64,000 nucleotides of DNA from Balanoglossus misakiensis (lineage: Eukaryota; Hemichordata), in NCBI GenBank assembly GCA_040954595.2, contig CM082577.2:4092001-4156000 (forward strand), read 5' to 3'. Position 1 is the first letter of the stretch. Each line of letters opens with the position of its first letter. The position numbers and the translations under genes are program-made. The notes under the pieces are model-generated. The model was not told the DNA's origin. It saw only the letters and a list, made by a program, of their open reading frames with translations, and did not search any database. Below, piece after piece: positions 1 through 15,941 of the stretch.

Positions 1-5094
<5,094 letters not shown>

Positions 5095-5187
5095 GTTGCG
5101 TGTGTGTTGAAAAAATACCGCGTTTAACACGCCAGTATCTGCCCACTGTCACTCGGAGATTTCAAACGCGGTCAGGGCTGGGGAGAA

Positions 5188-5198
5188 AACATGGCGGC
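5188..5198 (+). promoter_or_regulatory. YY1-like motif
   Basis: AACATGGCGGC matches the YY1 consensus AAGATGGCGGC at ten of eleven positions and sits in the divergent promoter. It is a motif match only. Confidence 0.45.
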
Positions 5199-5281
5199 GC
5201 GGCGCGTGTGACTTGAAATCTCCAGCATGCATTTCGAGGAGTCGTAACCACAATGCTTAGCGGAGAGAGGTGACAAAGATG

Positions 5282-5291
5282 CCGCTTCCGG
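5282..5291 (-). promoter_or_regulatory. ETS/GABPA-like site
   Basis: CCGCTTCCGG is the reverse complement of CCGGAAGCGG, a full ETS/GABPA consensus typical of bidirectional housekeeping promoters. It lies 155 bp upstream of the XPO6 start codon. Confidence 0.5.
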
Positions 5292-5445
5292 TTAATCAAG
5301 ATGGATACAGCACATGTTTCAGTGCCGTTTTCGGAGAATCTGTGGTCGCATAACTTTTATAAGAAAGCGATTGCAGCGTAAATCGTTATAAACTGACACT
5401 GTCAGACTACAAAGGGTATATGAAACTATCGTTACTTCAATCACT

Positions 5446-8400
5446 ATGGTAAGTAGCGGTGCGGAACACAGCCAGCCAGCGTGGTTCACCACCAATCGCC
5501 TTCTTTGAAATCGTGGGATGGGTCGATGATGATGTACAGCTCTGCCTTGATTTATATATTCACAAGTTGACAGTCTCGGGTAGATATTCTCCAAACGTTT
5601 TATTTAAAGGAAAAAATAACCCGAGTTTTGATATTTGTTACAATATATGTTGACGCGATGATGGAGGTATACATACCGACAGGGCGACACCACTCGCCAG
5701 GCTGCAGTACACGTACACCCATTGACTAAAGATCACGAGTCAAAACGAAAAAATTATGTAGAGGAATGTTCAGAGACAGTTCTGCCTGGAAGATGGCATT
5801 GTCCCAAAGCCTCCGTTAGAAATATTAAAACTTAACATCTTTTCAAAATCTAAGAGTGGATTAACATAAATGTCATGCGATTTGTATATAGTTCCTGAAT
5901 CCTAGGGCGTATATACAGGAAGTTACCAAACTTCTCCACCTCACTTCTTGATCAGCAAAATGTGCACCAAACATTAAATTTTTACCTCCTCAGTGATTTA
6001 CAAAATACAGACTCCAAACTGACATACTAATGATGCTTGATTCCTAACTGCTTTCCCAGGCTTCTGAAGATGAAAGTAACTTGAAAGCATTGGAGGGACT
6101 GATGTCTGAATTCTTTGCTTCGTCAACATCCAATGAAAGGAAACGACAGATAGGTAAACTAGAGTTACACATCATGAATCTAATTTTCATTTGTCCCCAT
6201 AGGTGGTGTACTGTAGTGTTATTGTAGGAAACAACAATTTAACAATCTGAACCTGTGACACAAACAGTCTTTGAGTCAATTCTCTGTCATTGTAAAGCAT
6301 CTTTCTGAGGACAACATTGAATATAGGAGCACATGGATTCATCAATGAAATATTAAGAAGGCTTGATACTACATATGGATTGATAGATATTAATTTCTAT
6401 ATTTTTGTTGCAGAGGAACTTTTGAATAATTTCAGCGCACAGAGTGGGGCCTGGAGACACTGTTTCTTCTTTTTAGCCAACACTCGTAATGAATACGTCA
6501 TGATGTATTGTCTGACCGTCTTCGAGGTAATTCATTTGGATTTTCTTTTAATGTGGACAATATCCATGCCATTCTGGATGAAACACAGTCACTGCTATGG
6601 TGCATCATGCATTTTCCAAAGGCTGCTTAGCTCTGTTTGGAAATGTTTAGTATTAAAATGAGGCGTAAGTGTCATGATCAACTGTTTCTGAGCAAATTAT
6701 GCAAATCAAATGAATACATTAAGAAACCAGTGAAGAAGCATTATTTTTAGTCCTGTGGAAATACACAGATATGACAGAACAAGATACACAGATATGACAG
6801 AACAACATCCGATCAAGACAACATTTGCAACATAAAGCATATTTCACACTGTCTCTTCCCCATTTCCAGAACATCATCAATCGAATGTGGGTTGGCGTTC
6901 CAATGCAAGACAAGTTAGAAATCCGCAACAGTCTCTCCAAGCTGCTTCTGTCGCAACACAAGACGGTGCCACCATTTATACGCAATAAACTGGTCAAAGT
7001 ATTGGTGGACATTGGAAGACTGGACTGGCCACACTACTATCCTGATTTCTTCACAGAGATCTTTCATGTGAGTTTCAACATTCATGGCAGTGTTTTTTTC
7101 CTGCCCTTGGCTCTTGGGAGCTTGGGTGATAAACACTAGTACAGTCAAACCTGCCTATAGTGGCCGGTCAAGCAACCTTCTGAAACTGGCCTTTATGGAC
7201 AGGTGGCCCTTATAGACAGTAGATCAGTACCATCACTGTCATGAACTTTCAAATGAACGATGACCAAAAATTTGAATGTCATTTTTATTTTTAGTTGATT
7301 CAGCAACCAAGCACAACAGCTCTAGGACTTATCATCCTGCAGACGACGTCAGAAGAGTTGGCGTGTCCCCGGGAAGATTTGAGTGTTGCCAGGAAAGGGG
7401 AACTCCATTCTCTGCTTCTGCAACAAGTACCCACCATACTCAGTCTCCTGACAGGTATGTATCATGATAGAAACACACACACAAAAAATACTTAGTTCAT
7501 GATTCCATTTCTGTTGTATTGCCATATATGACTGCTGTGCGGTTATCTGAAGGCTATATATACCCATGCTATTCAAAATGATAGACACAATGCATTGCTT
7601 ATGATCTGATAACACATTTGTAAGTTTGTTGCATCTTTGCTCCAGGCACTCTGGAGTCTGTGCTGGACAAGCACCGCCAGCTGGTAACCACAGCAACACC
7701 GCCACCCTCACCTACTCACGGCGATTCCAACTCCAACAGCCCAACAAGTCAAAAAACATTTGAAATGCTAAGTACTTCGCCATTACAGTCAGGTATGTCA
7801 AGACAAACATTTTTTTTTGTTTATGTGCAATTCCAGTAACATGACTCTATTTAAAGTATGTATCTTCAAAAATTGTGTTGCCAATGTAAAATACACATAT
7901 TTTACAGCAAAATCAGCAATGTCTACATTTCACTGGCATATGAATTGGCCTGATTAGCCCCCAAATTAATCGACATGTAACTTTACTGAATGAGAGATAA
8001 TATTGCTAGTCAGTGCACTGTCTGGCATAGTGGAATCTCTATTCCAGTCACTGTAAACATCTCCATCTCTGCAATGGATTTCCAGGGAGTATACTCAACA
8101 GTATGTTTCAGTCGGGAAGCGGCAGCAGCAAGATGAACGTGCTGCCCCTGCCGCCTCTGGATCAGGACAGCGAACAGCTGAGCGCCCTCGCTCTCAACTG
8201 TCTCAACCACCTCTTCAGCTGGATCCCCCTCTCCACAAACATCACCCCGTCGCTCCTCACCACCATTTTCCAGTTCGCCAGCTTCGGCTGCGACATCAAC
8301 ACGGTGCAGAACCTCTCGTCCAGCCGGCGTGCCAGCTTCAGCAAGACCGGCAGCTCCACGTTGGGAGTGCTGGCCATGTGTTGCATCAATGAGATCATGT

Positions 8401-11400
8401 CCAAGAACTGTGTGCCGACCGAGTTTGAGGAGTTCTTACTCCGCATGTTTCAACAGACATTCCAACTTTTGCAGAGGTTGACAAAGGACACCACTGCCCA
8501 GTCAGTTGGCAATAAATTAGCTGAACTAGATGAGAAGTAAGCATGGCTTCTTTTTTTTACACAGCCTGTTGCTCTGTAAGGTACATTGGTAATGACTGGT
8601 CATATGGCAGCATAGTTAAGAAGTTCCATTACTTTTACTGCTGTTACTGTTTCTGATTGGACAGTCTCCACTGTATAATGAAGCCCACCTTAAGCAAAAG
8701 ATTTTAATTGCAAGGAGTGACATTTCTTATATCCTTGTAGACATGCTTTTCTGACATTACATTTTATCAATTTGTCTCTATATCTAGCTATGTAGAGAAG
8801 TTTACAGACTTTTTGAGGTTGTTTGTGAGTGTTCACTTGAGGAGGTTTGAAGGCAATGCTCAGTTTCCAGTGTTGGAATTCCTGTCTTTACTTTTCAAGT
8901 ACACATTTAAACAGGTAAGCTATTGGCTAAAATCATTGACACTCTAGTGTCTATGCTAAAATATGTTAATATGAAATTTGATATCACACCTGTCATATGA
9001 ATGAGACGACTCAAATGAGATTGGTTGTAATACGATAAAGGCATTTGCTGAAAGGCATTTTACAAGCCATGTGCATAATTATTTCTTTCTCATTTTGTTC
9101 AGCCAAGTTACGAAGGTTTCTTTGCCTGTCTGGACATCTGGACTGTATTTATTGACTATCTATTGACTGAGACCAGATCACGGACGACAGAGAAGGAAGA
9201 AAAGGTTAACAGGTAGGAAATTAGTAGTCATCTTTTTGACATTGCGTGAGGATGAAGAAAGTCTACTTTCTGAGCATGGTTTACCATACATGACTATGTT
9301 TGAAAATACATACAAATCACTATTAAACACAGAAAAATATTCATAACTCGTTTTGAAAACACTGGGTGAAGAATTGAAGTACTAAATCCTGACTAGAGGT
9401 CAGACGTGTACATTGACAATCATCTTACTGTTACAGGTACAAGGATGCCTTGGTTAGTCTGATGAGCGAGATTTTACATAAACTTCAATTTCGATTTAAT
9501 CAGTCGCAGCTGGAAGAAATGGATGATGAAACTCTGGACGACGATGTGAGTAACAAGGTTTTCATGGCATACAGTACATGTATATGAAAGATGATCTCAT
9601 TCTTATATTAATGACATAGGGATATGTCATTAGACAGTGAAATTTTATCCACCCATACGATTTGACATTTTAATTTCCCCCATAATTTTTAGACAAACTT
9701 TTTACCATTTTTCAGATTCATTTAAAGGTATAAAACTAAAATTAATTTTCTTCATTTACAGTGTGAAACTGAATGGCAGCATTTTCTGAGACAGTGTGTT
9801 GAAGTGATTGCCAAAGTTGCTGAATTATTACCAAGTGAAGCTTTCAGTTTAATGGTGGGTCTCTGTCATAGTTGTTTTGCTGATGGTGAGGGGTCTAGAG
9901 TTACTGCATATGAACATTAACTGTGTCAGATTTCAGTTTCAAATTAATCTGTCTTTCCATGTGGACTAACAAAAACGGAGTTGTACTAGTGTGTTCAATA
10001 TTTATGTGAGACACACAGAACAGGGAGAGAGATAGACATGAAAAATGGTTTTCCATCATTTCAATCGCAATCCATTCTCTATTCATTCCTAGTATCCACC
10101 ATTTCAAGAATATTCTGATATTTATTTGGGTCTACAACAGCATCTGGTCAACACTGGAACAGGTAAGCCTTTTTTCTTGCAGAAATAGATATTTTCAGAC
10201 ATCTTTAACCCTAACAGTGCCAAGTCAGTAGGAAACGTAGTTATTTTCCTACCCCCCTAGAATCCCGGGCATACTTGACTGTGGAGAAATGAATTGGTAT
10301 CAGACTGTGTAATGTCAAATATTTGAACAGCTGAGTACATACTAAACCGCCTCTGCTGGGTAATTTGATCAGGCCAAGATGATCATAAACAGTGGATACA
10401 GCTAGATTGAGGCAAACGACCCTGTCTAAATACACACATGGCAGCTAATCAAAGAAACCAACACTGTCTAAATACGTATTCCAGTGATGATACGTATCTA
10501 TATGGACTTGAGACTCTAACGGGTTATGACACCCGGTAGCAATAGGGTTAAGCTGGAAAAATTGAGTTTTTTTGTCCAAAGTTACAGCTCACTTTCCTTT
10601 AAATTTCTGAACCTCTTCCCACTGTCTTGGTGTTTACTTCCAGGTCAAAGGTTAAACATAACGGCAGAAAATGAATGCAGAAGGTTACATTGCACTCTGC
10701 GCGATTTGTCATCCATGCTGCAAGCACTGGGTCGCCATGCCGACCATTTTATTGCTGATAAATTTGCAAGTAGAATACAAGATGCTATGCCGTTAGTTGA
10801 CAGGTAAAATTCTCTTGTTGATTATATTATCTCTCAATTTGGGTATGTTAATACTACTTACTAGGCCTGATAGGATTTATATAAAGAAGATTTTTCAATA
10901 TCCAACTATTGATAAATTTTATTTTCATATTCTAGGCTTTGTCAGGTCACAATCTATGGTTCCAAGATGAGTCTATATGAAGCAGACACCCCTATACCCA
11001 CAGTATTAAGACCTGATTTTATTGAAGTGTAAGTTTACCTGAAGTCTGATTTATTTTTGAATGTATGAATTCATTTAATTATAAATGTGTTATTACCAAA
11101 ACTGTCTTTGCTTGCATGGTTAAATAATGGACCTGTGAAACTAAATTATTATTGCAGAAACAATTATACATTATATTTCTGACTAGTATGAGTTGAATAT
11201 GTTTATCCCAGAAAGACACAGAAATGCTATTGATTCTTTTCTCTCTCTTATATGGAATGAACAGTCACGCACAAGCCCTAGCAGCTTTACAAGCATTTAA
11301 TCAATGGATTTCACAGTTCTATCTGGAGACACAGAGACAAGGGCAAGAACAAGAGCAGTTTATCTCTATGGTTACCACAATGTTAGAAGCTCTGGCGCCA

Positions 11401-14400
11401 CTTCTGCAGAAAGGGGTGAGTTCAAAGGTCAAAGGTCACTTTGAAATTATTTCTACCATCATGATGCAACTGATATTCAATTCCCTGTGCTTAAAATCTG
11501 TCTGTAATTCTGTCCCAGGTTTCTAACACAGAAACACTTTCTTTATATTGCAGGTGCCCGATAAAGTGACACTTTCTGCTGCCCACCTTTTTCTCTCCAT
11601 AGCAACCAGCATCCGCCCTGCCTTCCTGATTCAGCTTTCAGATGTACAGAAATTATTCAATGATGTCAGTGGAGGTTCACTTTCCACTTTGCAGACGGAG
11701 GTCAGTCAACAATCAAATTCCTGTATTCATTAAGCCTGTAAATTGTTATAGCTATCAAATTGGAAAATTTAACTTGGAGGACAGAACATCACTTATCACC
11801 ATATGAATGAATGTATATCTTCAAAAGAAACACTGAGATTTCCGTAAATGGTTGGTTTTATGTCACATTGGTTCTGGCCTTGCAGGTTCAGTTACTCGTG
11901 TGCAGAGCCCTGTCAAATATTTTGATACTGCCATGGCCGAACATTGCTGAGGGAGACCAGCAGTGGGAGGCGAGGTCAGGAAATCATATGAGTTACGTCA
12001 AGAGAATGACAGATCAGTACAGGTCAATCAAAAGCTCATCTCATTTCAGTGATGACAAGACAATACAGGAACAAGGTAAGAAAGCTTTGCCTTTGACCTG
12101 TCAACTTTGACCTTTGTGTAAGTTGGTGTCTGCACCATCATACTGTTGACATTTTATACTGTAAAAATTTATGTAGATGTATTTTAGTCAAAATTATTTT
12201 CCAATAGTGCTTATAAATCCTAGTTGCCCGATGGTCTCTATCATAGTTTGTAGATGGTTTTCCTGCTGGGATAAATTAAATTCAAGATATTTATCAGCAT
12301 TTCTTTTTTTCTCCCCTCAGCAAAACCAGTCATCAAGAAAACACTGGCCATCCTTGTGGACTTGGTTGAATCCGTCAACGGAGAGGTCACCAAAACTAAG
12401 CAAATTTGTTACACCTCACTGCAAGACTCCATTCACTTTACCATATCAATATTCCCAATCTACATCAGACAACCAGGTGGGTTTTATACTTTCACCCATT
12501 GCTTTGATATTCTTGTTATTAAATAATTAGTGTGACCTTCTTAGGGGAATGGTCAACTCTTCTGTCATTGAATTACTGAAAATCACAGTTCCTTATTTTG
12601 CCTGTTTTTCCAAACAGAAGTGGTTGAAGAGATTTTGAGTTTCTTCCTTGCGGTGTTCCAGTCTCTCCGAGTTCAGATGGGGGTTGCATTTACAGAACAA
12701 GCCATACAGACTTTCATGAATCTGTTCACGAGGTGAGTGCGTCTACCCGTACTTCACATCAGATTCTGAATTTATAGCTTGCTTATATTTCAATATGGGA
12801 AAGCTGGTGAATTCACAGCATCAAGGGACACCGTGTGTATTATACAGAGAACCACACGAAGACCCTGAAAGCTCTTCTGACAAGTTTTATGGGTACTTTT
12901 GTTGCAGGGAACAGTTGGCAGATACCATTCTGAATGAAGGGAGCACAGGGTGCAGAATTGTTGAAAAGTAAGTGGCCAAGGGTATAGTGGAAGATGAGCT
13001 GATGTTCCAATATAGAAACTGTGCAGACTTAGTGTACTCCCTCCACAGTGAAAGATTTTAGATCAAATGTTTTATGATTGGTTTTGTTCACATCCATGCA
13101 GTCATTTTCAATTGTCTAAAATCCCATTATTTTTCTTTCTGCCAGGTTCTTGAAGATCTTGCAGATTTTGGTCCAAGAACCTGGATCAGCGAGCAAGAGA
13201 TTCCTCCCCAGTATTATCACACTCTGCATGGACCAAATATATCCCATAATAGCAGAGGTCAGCATTTCCACCAGTTCTTCATCATGTCCCTATATTTTTG
13301 ATGTTTTGGGGAGATTGGTAAATATTTTGGGCGTACAAATGTATACCAAAGGGAACCCTGGTAAAATCACTATGGAACAGTGGTAGCATTTACCTCGGTA
13401 CCGCTCTTATCAAAAACAGTGTGTCCTGTTTATGTACTTCAGTCAAAACCATGCCATGGCCTGCGTGCCGAAGCATGACCTGTCATGACCCTTGTGGTGT
13501 ACACTGCAGCCAAAGCCAATCTCCTATCAGACCTTACCTTCAGTGTGACAATTCCTGATTTTGACAATTTCATTTTCTGCCAACAGAGATCATCTCCAGA
13601 CATCAAGTTGGTCCTCTTTGAGTTGCTGCATCTGCTATTGCTATACAACTGGAGGTATTTCTTCCGAGCGTCCGTGTTGGATAAAATGCAGTCTGGCGGT
13701 AATGAAAATATTGAAAACCAACCACAGTTCATGGCTATCATGCAGGTATGAGAGAAAATCTCTTCCAGACAAGTCGATATACATATACATAATACATTTG
13801 TAAAGTTTGGCTTTGAGTAATCACGTTTCTGTGACAGGCATACATACATATTCACAATCATGGTATGACTTGACAAGCGTAAGGCCTGGAGCAGTTTATT
13901 TACAAGGCATTTCAACATAACCCAACCAGTGACAATAAAATGGATGTTATTTTCACAGGCATTTGGTCAGTCTTTTCTCCAACCAGACATCGCAATCTTC
14001 AAACAGAACCTGGAGGCTTTGGAATCTCTGAACACAAAATGGAAACTGTACTACAAGGTGTGTAGATCACTCCACTGAAAACTTAATTTTTGTTTGAATG
14101 GCTTTCAGACTTTCGTTCCAAGGAGACAAATTAACATGCATGATGAATGGAACTCTGACTGCCATCAAATAGCAGACTTCTGAAATGTATGGTCGTGTCA
14201 TCATACAGATCTTGTAAATAACCACTTAACGTAGTATCTGCAATTTTCTAACATAATCATCATCATCTTACTTCAGAAATTCTTCTGTGAAGTGATGTTG
14301 CTCCAGTTCTTGAACGTGCTGCTCCAAGTTCTCGTCCACAAGTCACATGACCTTCTGCAAGAGGAGATCCTGATCACAGTGTACAACATGGCCTCTGTTG

Positions 14401-14747
14401 ACTTCGACAGTTTCTATGGCAACTTCCTCCATCAGTTCCTGTCATCTTCCGAGGGACTGGATGACAGTCAGAAGACCATACTTGGAACAAATTTCAGTTT
14501 AGACAAGGTAAGAGTGGGAGACCTATGTGCACAAAAATTATAACTTTCACATATCACAATGTATCTGCAACATTCATTTGTTTTGACTAGCCTCCAATGT
14601 TCTTCGTAGTATCACTGACAACTGTTTATTCTACCTTCTTTACAGGATTTGCCATCATTCACCCAGAGTTTACGACGACTCGTCAATGACCTGCGATACT
14701 ACAGAATCTGTAACTCAGCATTGCCAGAGGGCTCTGTGAAATTGTGA
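5446..14747 (+). CDS. XPO6: Exportin-6, complete gene, 25 coding exons
   Basis: Exportin-6 is an importin-beta-family, RanGTP-dependent receptor that exports profilin-actin from the nucleus. Exons: 5446-5448, 6060-6153, 6414-6526, 6870-7067, 7295-7454, 7646-7792, 8086-8536, 8788-8914, 9103-9212, 9437-9545, 9762-9854, 10093-10162, 10644-10803, 10936-11028, 11265-11415, 11554-11700, 11886-12075, 12321-12476, 12618-12732, 12908-12967, 13146-13257, 13587-13745, 13959-14057, 14277-14507, 14646-14747. They sum to 3450 nt (1149 aa plus stop); human XPO6 is about 1125 aa. All phases agree. The N-terminus (ASEDESNLKALEGLMSEFF, then NERKRQIEELLNNF) and the importin-beta N-like segment, the SEELACPREDLSVARK block, ITPSLLTTIF, HRL-like RLNITAEN, LPWPN and the C-terminal SFTQSLRRLVNDLRYYRICN all match the family. 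All introns are GT-AG. The first coding exon supplies only the initiator Met. Confidence 0.97.
7140..7221. repeat. MITE fragment with a TACAGTCAAACCTGCCTATAG end
   Basis: This fragment in XPO6 intron 4 starts TACAGTCAAACCTGCC and contains the repeated phrases GGCC..TTATGGACAGG and CCTTATAGACAG. It resembles the element at 40565-40719 (TACAGTGAAATCTGTCC). The right terminus is not clear. Confidence 0.4.
10205..10551. mobile_element. TTAA-flanked MITE (347 bp) in XPO6 intron 12
   Basis: The left end reads TTAACCCTA and the right end TAGGGTTAA. Target sites of TTAA followed by CCCTA termini are characteristic of the piggyBac superfamily. There is no transposase ORF. It lies wholly within the 10163-10643 intron. 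Confidence 0.5.
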
Positions 14748-15084
14748 AAAAACAACCTCGTTTCCTGGAAAGCTCGACCCTCAACTTTCTAAATGAAAAA
14801 TATTTGCTTTCACTTGATATTTTTGAAACCAAGTGGACTGCATCTGTGTCTGTCATTTCAAATCATGTGTTCTGTAGCTCTTCATGCTATGTTTGATAAC
14901 ATGGGATGAATTGCAGAAAATGTTTCACAATTTTAAGTCAAGATGTTTAAAAAGAAGGATGACTTTAGCATGTGGAAATCAGCACTATATTATTTTCAAC
15001 ATGTACAGTGTGCACATTAAAATTTGCAATTTACCTGCACCAAGGTAACATGGACATCAATGGTGCAGTGTTCACCAGACCATT

Positions 15085-15168
15085 TTAACCCATTCAATAC
15101 CATGGTTTAGTCCAACCCCATTGTTTCTTATGGTAAAGTTGGACCTCTAAAGGGGGTGTAAGTGTTAA
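15085..15168 (-). mobile_element. Degenerate TTAA-flanked hairpin MITE (piggyBac-like), copy 1
   Basis: This copy is bounded by TTAA at both ends. Its minus-strand core (GAGGTCCAACTTTACCATAA) matches the copies at 35027-35119 and 63890-63983. The arms have diverged, so it is probably an older insertion in the XPO6 3' UTR. Confidence 0.55.
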
Positions 15169-15517
15169 GCCACAAAAAGTCTCAATATTTGTTTGTGATT
15201 GTGAAATGAAAGTGAACTTTAATTTGATGGAGACCTGCTTGTGTGTGTGCTGGTGACAGATTTATTTTTATAATTTGGACATGTCACTGCGAGTGCAGTG
15301 AAAACCTGATAGATATAAGTATGGATTGAATCATGTGGACAATGATTGGAAATTGATCTGAAATCTGACATTTTTGTCAACCATTTGAATTTTTATGATT
15401 CTTTTTTTCCACTGTAGAAAATATTTGGCACAAAGAACTTCAATGCAGATGGTCTATCTTCATTTTTTTTGTAAAGTAATAAATACAATGTAAATAGTTA
15501 CATGCGTGAACACGAGA

Positions 15518-15523
15518 AATAAA
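15518..15523 (+). terminator. Poly(A) signal AATAAA, likely for XPO6
   Basis: This is the last AATAAA on the plus strand before the microsatellite and about 775 bases past the stop codon. A second AATAAA at 15478-15483 could also be used. Confidence 0.6.
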
Positions 15524-15531
15524 GTGAAAAT

Positions 15532-15537
15532 TTTATT
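15532..15537 (-). terminator. Poly(A) signal AATAAA, likely for MEI1
   Basis: TTTATT on the plus strand reads AATAAA on the minus strand. I find no other canonical signal between it and the MEI1 stop at 15942, giving a 3' UTR of about 400 nt. It lies 8 bases from the XPO6 signal, so the two transcripts probably overlap at their 3' ends. Confidence 0.55.
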
Positions 15538-15623
15538 TAAAAAATATTGTTTTTGTTTTTGTTGCAAACCCCATAGTATGACTGCAGTGGGGAAATGAAC
15601 AATGTGTGATTGGATACACAATT

Positions 15624-15694
15624 GTGTATGTATGTATGTATGTATGTATGTATGTATGTATGTATGTATGTATGTATGTATGTATGTATGTATG
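15624..15694. repeat. (TATG)n microsatellite, about 17 units
   Basis: This is a nearly perfect TATG/GTAT tetranucleotide run. It lies between the XPO6 and MEI1 coding regions and, on the minus strand, inside the predicted MEI1 3' UTR. Confidence 0.97.
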
Positions 15695-15941
15695 CATATG
15701 TATCATCTTGTAACTGAGTTTTCACTTCATGTGTTGACATTCAATCATCAGTTTTAAGCAGACAGATAACTTCATCCACTGTTGTTTTCAAGTCTCGACA
15801 CCACACACTGTCATGTGACAGGAACCGAGGCAGTACCATGTTGTCAATATATCTGCAACCGTGTCAAGGTTTTGAAGAGTGGAAATGATGTGTTGCAGTC
15901 AGTAAGGGCAATGGCTGTATGGTCATCTCACCACAGGATGC

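Larger units (their letters stand above)
5095..5445. promoter_or_regulatory. Shared bidirectional promoter of U2AF2 and XPO6
   Basis: Only 351 bp separate the proposed U2AF2 ATG (minus strand) from the XPO6 ATG (plus strand). The stretch is richer in CpG than the flanking introns. It holds a YY1-like AACATGGCGGC at 5188-5198 and an ETS/GABPA-like CCGCTTCCGG at 5282-5291. No convincing TATA box is seen. This is the usual layout of a housekeeping divergent promoter. The transcription start sites are inferred to lie here. Confidence 0.65.
14748..15545 (+). other. XPO6: XPO6 3' untranslated region
   Basis: AT-rich sequence follows the TGA stop, with candidate AATAAA signals at 15478-15483 and 15518-15523. 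A degenerate TTAA-flanked MITE lies inside (15085-15168). The exact cleavage site is not visible. Confidence 0.7.
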
